Assembly: GCA_033782935.1 (NCBI GenBank)
Contig: JAWQEG010000286.1
Location: 1,191,501 to 1,255,500 of the forward strand
Source of the DNA: Petrolisthes cinctipes
Lineage: Eukaryota; Arthropoda; Malacostraca; Decapoda; Porcellanidae
DNA: 64,000 nt
Direction of reading: 5' to 3'
Shown here: piece after piece, positions 1 through 10,004 of the stretch
Layout: every line of letters begins with the position of its first letter
How positions within the stretch are numbered: the stretch's first letter is position 1
Notes under the pieces: model-generated
The model's input: the letters and a program-made list of their open reading frames with translations, nothing else
Told to the model about the DNA's origin: nothing
Databases searched by the model: none
Position numbers and translations under genes: made by a program

Positions 1-1
1 C

Positions 2-445
2 AACGTAACAAAAAGAAATGCTCTGGCATTACAGTGCCTAAATAAGCTAAGGAGATTCAGGGTCATGTCAGAGGGGTTGAAGACTCACTTAGTCAAGACT
101 CTGGTTCTTCCCATACTAGACTACCCACCAATTCCAACTCACACCTTAAACACAGCACAACTAAGAAAACTACAAATCACCCAAAATAAAGCTCTAAGAT
201 TCGCCACAGACCAAAGATATCCTTACACACTAAATACAGTACAAATACACGAGAAAACGAAAACACTACCTTTAAACATTAGACTTCACAACAGAGCCAA
301 AAAAGTATGGGAGAGACTGGAGTCAACACACCGTGAAGAGCTCGACCACTTGCTGGAGGAAACCAACAACATAGCCTCCTTCAGCCCCAGATTCCCTAGC
401 AGTCTTGCTGCAATAAGAAATGATCCTGAACCTATTTACAACTAA
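2..445 (+). pseudogene. Reverse transcriptase C-terminus of a non-LTR retrotransposon (partial at 5' window edge)
   Basis: The frame is open from base 2 to a TAA ending at 445 (147 codons visible). An internal Met occurs at 65 but is not the real start. The segment around residues 20-100 has the pattern seen downstream of the RT domain in Jockey-type arthropod LINE ORF2 proteins: a V-LP-LDYPP-P stretch, then LRKLQ-TQNKALRFA, then the LPLNIRLHNRAKKVWERL helix. This region follows the polymerase 'thumb'. No RT catalytic motif (FADD) is in the window because it would lie upstream. No frameshift or stop is seen in the part present, so the copy could be fairly young. The clade assignment is from recognition of the pattern, not from a search. 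Confidence 0.7.
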
Positions 446-634
446 GCATCCTAAATTGTGTAAATCAATAAATTAGCTAGATAGCTTAGATGTCATAATT
501 AAATTTAACTCAATAAATGTAACCAGGAACCAGAAAAATAAATTAAATAAAACAAATGTTAATTAAGCCAAACTAATTATAAATTATCAATAAGATCAAT
601 AAATCAACTAAAATGTAACTAGACAGGATTGAAT

Positions 635-817
635 AAGGTCAAAACTAACAAACAAATACTGTATGAAAATGTACTACCTACCACCATGCAAATTAGCAAA
701 AATATGATTATGTATGAGAAGTATGTAACCTAGTATATGTATATCAACTATAAAAATGTATTTATAAGGTCAAAACTAACAAAGGAAATACTGTATGAAT
801 ATGTACTCCCCACCACC

Positions 818-848
<31 letters not shown>

Positions 849-905
849 TGTATGAGAATTATATAACCCAGTATGGGTATATCAATTATAAAAATGTATT
901 TATCA
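635..905 (+). repeat. Tandem duplication (about 131-bp unit) in the retrotransposon 3' UTR
   Basis: Bases 635-765 and 766-905 are diverged direct copies. Both begin AAGGTCAAAACTAACAAA, continue through ATACTGTATGAA and CACCACCATG, and end TATAAAAATGTATTTAT. The second copy has an A26 run at 823-848 in place of the sequence following CACCATG in copy 1. Confidence 0.8.
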
Positions 906-1081
906 TGTAATCTAAAATAAAAATAGTAAGGTGGACAGCCCACCAACTTTCCTACCTCTCCTTCTGCTCATCTTTCCCCATTCTTTCTCTCCCACTCCAA
1001 ATAACTCTCCTCTCCCTCTAACTAAAAAAAAAAAAAAAAAAAAAAGGTTCGACTACCAACTACCCATTAAACTAGGTAGAC

Positions 1082-1453
1082 ATGCCACCTAAGACTTCTG
1101 GAAAGGCTGCCAAGAAGGCCGGCAAGGCCCAGAAGGCCATTGCTAAAGGAGGCAAGAAAAAGAAGCGCAAGAGGAAGGAAAGTTACAGCATCTACATTTA
1201 CAAGGTACTGAAGCAGGTCCACCCTGACACTGGTGTTTCCTCTAAGGCAATGTCGATCATGAACTCTTTCGTGAACGACATCTTTGAGAGAATCGCCGCC
1301 GAGGCCTCTCGCCTGGCACACTACAACAAGCGGTCCACCATCACCAGTCGGGAGATTCAGACCGCCGTCAGGCTCCTGCTCCCCGGTGAGCTTGCCAAGC
1401 ACGCCGTGTCTGAGGGCACCAAGGCTGTCACCAAGTACACCTCCTCCAAATAA
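1082..1453 (+). CDS. H2B: Histone H2B
   Basis: This encodes a 123-residue core histone H2B, which pairs with H2A in the nucleosome. The sequence shows a Lys/Ala-rich N-terminal tail (residues 1-32, [12 protein letters not shown]... with a KKKKRKRK block). The histone fold follows, with the family-typical [17 protein letters not shown], the [38 protein letters not shown] region, and the C-terminal helix ending AVTKYTSSK. The Lys in VTKYTSS is the usual H2B ubiquitylation site. There is no intron, as expected for replication-dependent histones. Length and ends match arthropod H2B. It is convergent with H2A (2909-3280) instead of the head-to-head H2A/H2B arrangement usual in arthropod histone clusters. 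A retrotransposon poly-A tail ends only 36 bp before the ATG, so its original promoter appears displaced. A 3' stem-loop follows at 1490-1506. Confidence 0.97.
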   Translation: MPPKTSGKAAKKAGKAQKAIAKGGKKKKRKRKESYSIYIYKVLKQVHPDTGVSSKAMSIMNSFVNDIFERIAAEASRLAHYNKRSTITSREIQTAVRLLLPGELAKHAVSEGTKAVTKYTSSK

Positions 1454-1489
1454 AGTGGTGCACTCTCCAGAATCATTTGGTCAACAATC

Positions 1490-1506
1490 GGCTCCTATTA
1501 GGAGCC
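1490..1506 (+). terminator. Histone mRNA 3' stem-loop of H2B
   Basis: GGCTCC-TATTA-GGAGCC lies 36 bases after the H2B stop codon, followed by ACAACA. This is the SLBP-binding hairpin of replication-dependent histone mRNAs. The loop is 5 nt with a 6-bp stem, or 3 nt with a 7-bp stem. The usual metazoan form has a 6-bp stem and a 4-nt loop, 16 nt in all. The H2A copy in this window has the same 17-nt length. Confidence 0.9.
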
Positions 1507-2812
1507 ACAACATTTTAGACTTAAGGGAACTGTTATGGACAAAATTGAGTGTGGCCATGCATTAATGCTGGTTATCTTTTTTGTGGTGTTATGTCGGACG
1601 AGCTTTGTAGGTGTCTAGGTGCAATAAGGGGCGTGCGGTAGACGAAGTAGAAACAAAGTATGGAAGGTACCTCATTGCCATCAATGACAATGATGTTTGG
1701 AGTAAAGATTTGAAAAAAGTGTTGTATTAGGTAATACTTTGAAGATAGGTACGAAATAGGAAATACAGAAGTAGATAACAATTCCCGGGCTCAACCAGGG
1801 TGCTGTAGGTATTCATATTCGTTAAACAGTTATTTTTTCTAGTAGTCACTCAGTTATACAGTCTGTTCGTACGATTTTTTTTTTTTTGCCATCGGATCGG
1901 ACTCTTTATAGGAGAGACTGCCTATCCTCAATGATGAATTTGTAGTTCCTCTTTTTATTTTTCCTAGGTTAGTGACAGTAGAGGAGGGGTGGGCCGCACT
2001 GGATAAATAAATGAACAGAGACGGTGTGTGAGCTTGTAGGAATATGTGTGTGTAAGGATAATCGTAAGAGTGGGGTTTGGCGTGCATACAAGCGTTAGTT
2101 TGTGTTATTAAGATGGTTTATTTGTGTAAGTATTAATGTGCTTGTATTTAAGAGAGGTTTTGTGTGTATGTATAAATTGATTTGTGCTTAAGAGTGTTTG
2201 TGTGTAGGTATTAGTAAGTTGGGCCTTCGTAACCACACTTACTACAGATTTTATATGGCTTAATTCCCTCGAATGAATAAGCACATATTTATCATTACCT
2301 TCGCTCAGGAATAGAATGTAGACATGCACGTCTATATACCTATTACCTACTAATATACACAACACCTTCATATTTCATACACACTAGCGCTATATTTCTT
2401 TATTGTAGTGCATAATCTTTATTTCAACCTAATTCATTACATACACAAAAACCTTCACCTATCATATGCACTACTTATGTAATATCGTGCATATTATTTC
2501 GACGCAAATCACTCCCACTCGCATCTACAGGAATTTTGCAAGACACACAATTGGGCGCAGAATGGGAAAACCTTTATGTACCCATAATTCAATGGTGGCA
2601 AATATTAACACCGACCCTTCTCTTTCAGTTAATCTGTAATGTTCTTACTACAGATCTGTAGAGTCGGCTGCTAAGCCATGGTAATATAAGCCTTAATTAA
2701 CCAGACTCGTACAAGAAGAGCTGAGTGAGAAGACGACTATTGTCGGCGACCTTACATGAAAGCCTAAGTCAATAAAAGGAAATGTAATCCCTATAAATAG
2801 CTTGTCTATTAT
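1507..2812. other. Spacer between the two convergent histone genes
   Basis: About 1.3 kb with no convincing gene. Short ORFs on the minus strand (1572-1781, 1854-2087, 2108-2371) have low-complexity composition and no recognisable domain. The 2030-2230 stretch is rich in TG/TTTGTG (CA/CACAAA on the other strand). No other histone gene (H1, H3, H4) and no RNA gene was recognised. Confidence 0.6.
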
Positions 2813-2853
2813 CAAACTCTTTGTGAAGGCAAGTGTGGCTCCATTAAGGAGCC
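2813..2853 (-). terminator. Histone mRNA 3' stem-loop and downstream purine element of H2A
   Basis: On the minus strand GGCTCC-TTAAT-GGAGCC (2853-2837) lies about 55 bases after the H2A stop. It is followed by ACACTTGCC and then CAAAGAGTTTG (2823-2813), which resembles the histone downstream element bound by U7 snRNA. As with H2B, the hairpin is 17 nt with a 5-nt loop instead of the common 16-nt form. Confidence 0.88.
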
Positions 2854-2908
2854 GGATCTATAAGTTGGAAAGAGGAGGAAAGGAGGCTTCTGGGGACAGA
2901 GAGCAACC

Positions 2909-3400
<492 letters not shown>

Positions 3401-3469
3401 GCGAGGGTCGGACGGTGTCTCGTGATCCTCTCGCTCCATAGATAGAAACAACTTTGCCTTTGTAAAAAA

Positions 3470-3652
3470 AAATAGTTTTCCGGTTTCTTCTAATATAGAT
3501 ATTTGTCTGTAGTTAATGATTGCTTTATTGTCCTCTCCTTTCTTAGGGATGAAAATCATTTTTGTCTTTTTTAGTTCATCAGGAAAGTATCCTGCTGATA
3601 ATGACGCATAATATATGTTTAGTAGTTTATCAATCCCTTTTTCTGGTAGATT
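3470..3652 (-). pseudogene. Decayed non-LTR retrotransposon reverse transcriptase fragment
   Basis: About 61 codons on the minus strand contain the N-terminal RT signature of LINE polymerases: LSAGYFPDELKKTKMIFIPKKGED, then INYRQISILEETGKLF, equivalent to the family's A-VV-IPKPGKD...NYRPISLL---GKLFE. The match stops at an A-run (T-run on plus, 3456-3478) and nothing of the polymerase active site follows. It is probably the same Jockey-like family as at 1-1045, so retrotransposon pieces flank the histone pair on both sides. It lies upstream of H2A on the same strand. Confidence 0.65.
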
Positions 3653-3766
3653 CAACAACAAAAACACGACATTAGTAACAACAATACAGTTGGAAACTTT
3701 CTCTATACAATAATAAATTCGGGTAAAATAATTCATTTACGTCCAAACTTCAAAACTTTTATTGGA

Positions 3767-4956
3767 CGGGTGTTTTGAACTTGAATTTGAGATATAAACG
3801 GGTACAGAAGATACATACACATATTGACTTTCGGCACCTAAAATATCGATTTTTAGCATGTTTTGGGCCTATATTTTGAAAATACTCTAACACGGAATAG
3901 GCATTTATAGATCGCTTCTGGGACACAAAAATATAAAATTTTCGGGTGTTTTGAGCCTGAATTTGAGATATAAACGGGTACAGAATGTGCATGCGCATAT
4001 TGTATTTGGACAACTAAAATATCGATTTTTAGCATGTTTTGAGCCAATATTTTGAAAAAATTCTAGCACTGAGTCGGCATGTACAGATCGCTTTTGGGAC
4101 CCAAAAATATCGAGTTTTCGGGTGTTTTGAGCCTGAATTTGAGATATAAACGGGTAAAGAAGATGCATGCACACATTGACTGTGGGCACCTAAAATATCG
4201 ATTTTCAGCATGTTTTGGGTCTGTATTTTGAAAATACTCTAACACGCAGTAGGCATGTACAGATCGCTTCTGGGACGCAAAAATATCGAATTTTCGGGTG
4301 TTTTGAGCATGAATTTGAGATATAAACGGGTACAAAAGATGCATGCACATATCGACTTTGGGCACCTAAAATATCGATTTTTACATGTTTTGGGTCTATT
4401 GTTTTTTTAATATTCTAGCACTGAGTCGGCATGTACAGAACTCTTTTGGGACCCAAAAATATTGAATTTTCGGGTGTTTTGAGCCTGAATTTGAGATATA
4501 AACGGGTAAAGAAGATGCATGCACATATCGACTGTGGGCACCTAAAATATCGATTTTTAGCATGTTTTGAGCCTATATTTTGAAAACATTCTAGCACTAA
4601 GTAGGCATGTACAGATCGCTTATGGGACCCAAAAATATCGAGTTTTCGGGTGTTTTGAGCTTGAATTTGAGATATAAACGGCTACAGAAGATGCATGCAC
4701 ATATCGACTTTGGGCACCCAAAATATCGATTTTTAGCATGTTTTGGGCCTATATTTTGAAAATATTCTGGCACTGAGTAGGCATATACAGATCGCTTCTG
4801 GGACCCAAAAATATCGAATTTTCGGGTGTTTTGAGTCCGAATTTGGGATATAAACGGGTAAAGAAGATGCATACAGTTATTGACTTTGGGCACCTAAAAT
4901 ATCAATTTTCAGCATGTTTTGGGCCTGTATTTAAAAAATACTTTAACACGTAGTAG
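3767..4956. repeat. 176-bp satellite array, block 1 (about 6.8 monomers)
   Basis: Direct tandem monomers of 176 bp begin near 3767 (GGGTGTTTTGAAC...) and run to the transposon insertion at 4957. Landmarks in every monomer are TCGGGTGTTTTGAGC, GATATAAACGGGTA, ATGCATGCACATAT or ATACACATATTGAC, AAAATATCGATTTT, GCATGTTTTG and GGCATGTACAGATCGCTT. This is the left edge of the array. Beyond it are unique sequence and an RT fragment. Minus-strand ORFs here (for example 3905-4189 and 4063-4365) are repeat artefacts. Confidence 0.97.
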
Positions 4957-4988
4957 CAAGGATAATAGACTATAAAGGATAGTCCACT
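4957..4988 (+). repeat. Left terminal inverted repeat of the P-like element
   Basis: 32 bp, adjacent to target duplication CGTAGTAG at 4949-4956. Reverse-complement partners are 8847-8861 (AGTGGACTATCCTTT) and 13134-13148 (AGTCTATCATCCTTG). Confidence 0.85.
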
Positions 4989-5876
4989 GAAACGTCATAG
5001 TGAAGACGTCGTAAATATCCGTGACGTCACGGGAGGCTCTGTTGCTAGCTGGTGGGCAAACCTTGCCTGCTCACTAGGTAAAATATGAGGCATAAAGATT
5101 ATATCAGCTGATGTTAATCGAAATAATGAGTTTCTCGGTAGCTGCACCTTGGTAGGTTATAAAGATAAGAAGCATACTGATATAACGGCAATTGTACAAC
5201 TCGACATCAGTTGTTGAAATAGAATAATGGACTATAAAACTGGAAGCCTTCCACGACCAAGATTGATATCGAGTCGCTTTCGCATCTCTAAGCCCATATT
5301 TGTACAATAATGACTAATCTTTGGTGTCTTTATATTCCACACAGTTTAAATTGATCATTATAATTTGAAGTAAATGTGTTTGTAGTGTGGTGTCATCAAT
5401 AGATATCCAGAAAAGCCTGGACAGATCTCTACCACTGCCCACTGGTGCGTCGTATACTCACCAGAAGTAGGCCCAGCCCTACAGTACTACTTGGCATTGA
5501 TAATAAGGTCATGATTTAGACTGATAATAGGTTTTACGTGTTTAATTCTTGATGGATGATTAACTAGCCTACTAATCATATGGATATAAAGCAGCATTTT
5601 TATAAATCATGACCTAATGAGATCATTAGTCGATCATCCTTGGTAGTAGCCTACAGTTTTTTAACCTTGGTTACGAAGTATTTATATTGACTAGTGCTAG
5701 GTTATATTCATATATCTATTACTCGAAAGATTATATAATAACCTATTACCTGGATGTAAAGGTAATTTATATTGATAATTCTGGATTTTGTCAATGTTAT
5801 AAAAAGGATTTCCATACCTATTTAGTATTTCCAACTGCCCCATTTCTAAAATATGTCACTTTCAACCCCTCCAACA

Positions 5877-5986
5877 GATCTGAAAAATGCCCTGAATAGA
5901 TCCGAAGAATGCCCCAATTAGGTCTGAAAATTCCCTGATTAAGGTAGAAAAATGCATCAGTTAGGTCAGAAAAATGCCCGGAATTT
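5877..5986 (+). repeat. About 22-bp minisatellite, five imperfect copies
   Basis: Successive units of the form GATCTGAAAAATGCCCTGAATA, varying by 1-5 bases and one deletion, start at about 5877, 5899, 5921, 5942 and 5964. Confidence 0.7.
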
Positions 5987-6083
5987 ATTGAAAGAATTAC
6001 CGCTTTGTAGCAGTGTTGCTAGATCCGGCTAGGTCTCAGTATTTTGCCCCAGTCATTTCCTGTACTTTACCACGGTTATTTCC

Positions 6084-6160
6084 CAGTAGTCTGCTCAGGT
6101 TAGGTACCAGTAATCTGCCCAGGTTAGGTCCCGGTAGTTTGATGCGGTCTAGGTTAGGTT
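6084..6160 (+). repeat. About 24-bp minisatellite, three imperfect copies
   Basis: Units like CAGTAGTCTGCTCAGGTTAG are repeated three times, ending in a short GGTTAGGTTAGG run. Confidence 0.6.
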
Positions 6161-6829
6161 AGGTAAGGTCAGACTAATTTCAAAATGCCCCATTTGATAT
6201 TTACCAAATGCCCCATTCAAGGTCACTTATATATTGCTTACACCTACAATGATTTTAAAAAGTAGAAAAATAATTAATCGGAATATGAATACAAAATACT
6301 GTATGCTGAATGTAATTATATATTTATTATCATATACTTTGCGAAATGAAATGTGTACCAAAAATAAAGTACAGTACAGTAATAAATGTTTCTTGCCATA
6401 AAAGTAAGAGTAACAATATCCTTATGAAGTACTATCACTATCAGTCTATGAGTATAATCACAGTGGAATTGCACATTTTCTAGAAAAACTAGAAACTAAC
6501 GTTAATTTTATCACAATATATTAATCATTATGGTATGTATAAAGCAAAACTAATGCAATTAGAATTTACATAATACTGTATTATTACAGTCAGTCCATAA
6601 GTAAAATCACTGTGGATTTTGCACAGGTTTGGAAATTGTGTAAATAAACGTAATTTCTGTCAGTTCATTCGCTTTTTCAGAAAGTACCGTACTGTATTGC
6701 GTTAGCACTTTTCTGATTAACGAGCTCAACTTTCTGAGAGTTAACGGCTAACTTAACACTTTTCAACTCATCATGTCTGGGAATACAAACACAGCACGAT
6801 CAGCATACTGCAGTTGAGAAAATATGATG

Positions 6830-7690
6830 TTCATCTCTGGTATCTTCTTGTGCTGGCTGGACTGTCGCATCTAGTACCACTTCTGGTGTATTATCTGTGA
6901 AGGAATTGATGTTAAAGGCATATAATCAGATGACACTTGTTTGTATATACTGTGCACAAAAATAGAATAAATTACGTAGGCTAGATAGATATAGATAGAT
7001 GTAGGCTATGACTCTTCCATCATCTTCATATTCGTCATGGGTTAAAATTACCTCATATAGGTATAAAGACCTGGGAAAGACAATGAGACTATTTTCAAGA
7101 TTATGTATCGGGTATTTTCAAAAATATTTGTTATCTGGTCGTACTAAGGTAATTATTGTCTATCTATTTATCTATCTATTGCCAGATGCCTCAATCCCCA
7201 AAGGGGTGAATGAATTGCCTAGACGCATCTTTGTCTCCCTTCAACTGGCGTCCCTCCTACGGTACCACCCAACGCCACTCTTACTCATATACTTCTCTTC
7301 TCCATCATTCCACCTCACTCTCGGTCTACCTGCTCTACTCTGTCCTTCCACCTCACTCTCATACACTTTTTAATCAAATCTCTCGCTTCCTATACACTCT
7401 ACATGGCCGAACCACCTCAAGGTGTTTTCTTTTCACTCTTTCCATCTGATACTGTTAAACTATTCATTTTCAATTTTATAAACAAATTAAAAAAAATCTC
7501 ACCATTTCTTTCGTTGAGCAGACCCTATTGTGCTTCATGTGCATCACCTTTGGCATCTTCTTGTGCATGAGGAATAGCATCTTGTACCACTTCTGGTTTA
7601 TTATCTGTGAAGGAATTGATTTTAGAGGCATATAATCACATGACACTTGTTTGCATATACAAAAGGAAAGAATAAATAAATGTTTGGCCC
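6830..7690. repeat. Diverged direct duplication inside the THAP gene
   Basis: The stretch at about 6870-7000 (ACCACTTCTGGTGTATTATC, TGTGAAGGAATTGAT, GGCATATAATCAGATGACAC, CTTCCATCATCTTCATAT) recurs at about 7585-7715. Similarly, the exon 2 end at 7846-7875 recurs at 7497-7525 (AATCTCACCATTTC, then TTGAGCAGACCCT). One tandem duplication of an exon2-intron-exon4 segment explains both. Confidence 0.7.
7130..7450. other. Pyrimidine-rich interspersed segment within an intron of the THAP gene
   Basis: A short (TATC)n run (about 7158-7180) leads into a C/T-rich stretch with CAACTGGCGTCCC and CCTCACTCTC repeats. Open frames exist on the plus strand (7008-7373, 7210-7449) but have no recognisable domain. 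It may be a piece of an interspersed repeat; I cannot identify it. Confidence 0.35.
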
Positions 7691-8865
7691 TTCCATTATT
7701 TTCATATATGCATTATCCAGCCCTACTCTTAACATACTATAATTACTGTATTGTGAAACTATGAAGTACAGGGTAGGTCTGATACCATCTGATACTGTAT
7801 AGCCTATGTACTATACACAGTCACTTTTAAGAAGAAAACAAAAAATCTCACCATTTCCTTCATTGAGCAGACCCTCTTGAAGTACTGGTACCAGTAGCCT
7901 TCTATGCCTGCTGAATAATCTTTCTCGGCGAGCCTCCGTACCAGCTGAAAATTAAATGAATGTTACAGTATTCAGACCTAATCAAAATCCATGGGTAAAA
8001 TCATGATTGTATAAATGGACCAAATATCCACATTAGATAAACTACTGAATTTCTACCACAATTGCCTACTATTGTAACCTATATTAGGACATTGAATGAT
8101 GGTTTTAATGTATTAAATCCACCACAAATACCCCACCTTACCCCCAAACATAAATGGGGAAGAGAGAAATTGTTGGTTATAGAGCATTACAATACTGTAG
8201 CCTACCTAGATATACCAAAGTTATCACTAGTAGGGGATGCAGTCAGTATTGGACTACATTTCTAACAGAATTAGGTAGACTTGGCCTGGCCTAACCTAAC
8301 CTACATAGTGTACAGTAGAGTATCATAAGATGGGGTAAAGTTAAAAATATGTACAGTATTAGCAAATAGCTGAGGGTGTAGCAGTAAGTTGGGCCTTTGA
8401 TAGATCTCAACATACCTGGTTCTCGATTAGAATTTGGAAGGTGCAGAGTCGGTACAGCTCAAGGTTGCAATATTATGATCTTCTTTGGAGATCCATTACA
8501 TCGTTGATTGTTCAAAGCATCTCTTGGGACATAGTCTGTTGTCTTAAAGTGTAGAGAGCATACTCGGACCAATTCAACATTGAATTTGTCCTCAAGTTTG
8601 CACGCCGATATCCACTTTATGGCATTCTCTTGGTCTCTTAGGAACCGAAAGAGCTCCACCCTGTCTCTTTTTGCATGTCTACTGCCATTATTGTAATTGT
8701 ACACTGCACATACATCCATAATATGGCACAGACATTCACGCTTCACGTACATTTTAAGTTGGACTAGTGACAGTCTGGGCACCAGGCAAGGTTTGTTTAC
8801 AAGTATGACGTCACTCCCGCGGTGCATTGTGGGAAAACAAGTGTCTAGTGGACTATCCTTTGTAT

Positions 8866-8890
8866 CAGCCGTTTTCTTAGTCGCTCGGAC
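8866..8890 (+). repeat. Left TIR of the Harbinger-like element
   Basis: Inverted partner of 13106-13130. The outer 12 bases, CAGCCGTTTTCT, are identical. GC-rich subterminal motifs (CCCGAG and its complement) continue to about 9050. Confidence 0.85.
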
Positions 8891-9457
8891 CACCCGCCCG
8901 AGCCTCGTTTGCTAGCACCCGAGCGAGGTTTGGTTTTCTCAGTGGTGTTTCTGAGGCCGTCCGAGCCCTCTTCCCGACCACATTATTGGAACACTCGGGC
9001 ACCCGGGCTCGGGAGCTACACCCCTCCCAGCGCTCGCCCGAGTCGGGCAGCCTGCACTATAAATAATCTCTATTCCATAATAAAGCATATTCTTTCCTCT
9101 TAAATCTGTCAGAAAAGTACCAATAAATTTTATTTACATGATATAATGCCTGTAATTAGTATATTTTTGGATATACCTAAGCATTTACAAGAAGTTTGTG
9201 GTACCCTCACTAATTATAGCCAACAACAACAACATTCATCAGCCAGCACCTCCCGTCAACCAAATTCCAGTTGAATTCCTGCATCATCAGTTGAAAAACA
9301 ATGGTAATTACTTACTGATTTCTATATATTTCATTCATGAGATGATGAGAGTACAATATTAAGTTCACAGTTAAGGATACATTAAGTGATTTATTTATTT
9401 ATGGTTATTGTGTACTGTAATCTTACTGTAACTTAAGGTATAAATACACATTTTCAG

Positions 9458-9972
9458 GACGTCCAGCACGAGATCTTTGCTGGAATATTGGATGAGTTTG
9501 ATAAGGAGGAGTTACAGTCAAGAAGGTTACCCCCAATTGTGCCATGGCATACCTAACTGAACACGAATTTATTCAGAGATTCAGATTGTCCAAGGATGCA
9601 GTGAGTGACTTTCTTTAGGAAATCAGACCTAGTTTGCCAAGAGTTGCTAATGGTAGAGGTAAGTTAAGGGTAAACATATAGTTTAGCCACAGAACAGGGA
9701 ACTACAATTTCCCTTATAAGGAAAAACAACAATCTATGAAAGAGCTGCAGATTTTCATACATATTTGTTGTTCTATTCATTTTAATCTGTAATATTGAGT
9801 GGAAATCACTTGTATACATATCCCCTAGCCAATAATCTTATGGGTGGGGAAAAACATATTATTTGGGATAATTGGCAATGAATAATTGCCAAATTATTGT
9901 AATTATTCCAACCTGTCCTGACCTAACCTAAACTGAAAATATGAATAGAACAACAAAAAATATGTATGAAAA

Positions 9973-10004
<32 letters not shown>

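Larger units (their letters stand above)
1..1045 (+). mobile_element. 3' end of a Jockey-like non-LTR retrotransposon (5'-truncated by window edge)
   Basis: An RT C-terminal reading frame (2-445) is followed by an AT-rich 3' UTR with several AATAAA-like stretches. A GGTGG/CCACC hairpin lies near 932-946, then a pyrimidine-rich stretch (about 950-1022), then a run of 22 A residues at 1024-1045. I read the A-run as the retrotransposon's poly-A tail, so the insertion would end at 1045. An internal A26 run (823-848) interrupts the second of two tandem 131-bp UTR copies. The left part of the element lies outside the window, so the target-site duplication cannot be checked. Confidence 0.7.
4989..6799. 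other. Left interior of the P-like element, no gene recognised
   Basis: AT-rich, with no domain-bearing ORF on either strand. It holds the TGACGTCA palindrome (5032-5039), the 13-bp subterminal repeat (5057-5069), and two minisatellites at 5877-5986 and 6084-6160. If this was once a complete P transposase gene read leftward from 8719, the catalytic part should lie here; I cannot recognise it. Confidence 0.5.
6800..8719 (-). pseudogene. Broken THAP-domain gene of the P-like element (four recognisable exons)
   Basis: Start MDVC at 8719, about 130 bp inside the right TIR. Exon 1 (8719-8416) encodes a THAP zinc-finger-like DNA-binding domain: CAVYNYNN at the start, W 35 residues on, then CSLHF and YVP. 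The C2CH set is incomplete because the second Cys position is Tyr (TAT; one base from TGT). An in-frame TGA at 8459-8461 interrupts the post-THAP segment. The downstream reading AVPTLHLP resembles the AVPT(L/I) motif that normally follows THAP domains. The donor is at 8415 (GTATG). Exon 2 is 7944-7852 (acceptor TTTTCAG, donor GTGAG). Exon 3 is 7604-7503 with an in-frame TAG at 7525-7527. Exon 4 runs from 6894 to a TGA at 6800-6802. Frames join correctly across all introns (1-nt phase). Exon 3 looks like a duplication chimera of exons 4 and 2. Known: P-element transposases begin with THAP. Inferred: this is such a gene, missing its catalytic core. An open-frame extension to 8893 reads into the neighbouring transposon and is not genuine. 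Confidence 0.7.

Noticed and set aside
1067..1402. 111-codon minus-strand ORF
   Set aside because: Antisense shadow of histone H2B.
5104..5307. 67-codon minus ORF as the missing P transposase core
   Set aside because: No resemblance to the P catalytic region and low-complexity composition.
6148..6166. Short TTAGG-like run as interstitial telomere
   Set aside because: Only about three units, inside a 24-bp minisatellite; CCTAACC motifs are common singles here (8285, 9922).
8459..8893. 144-codon ORF taken as a complete THAP protein from Met at 8893
   Set aside because: The first part is read across the terminal repeat and junction with the Harbinger element; the family-like start is the Met at 8719 and the stop is a nonsense mutation.
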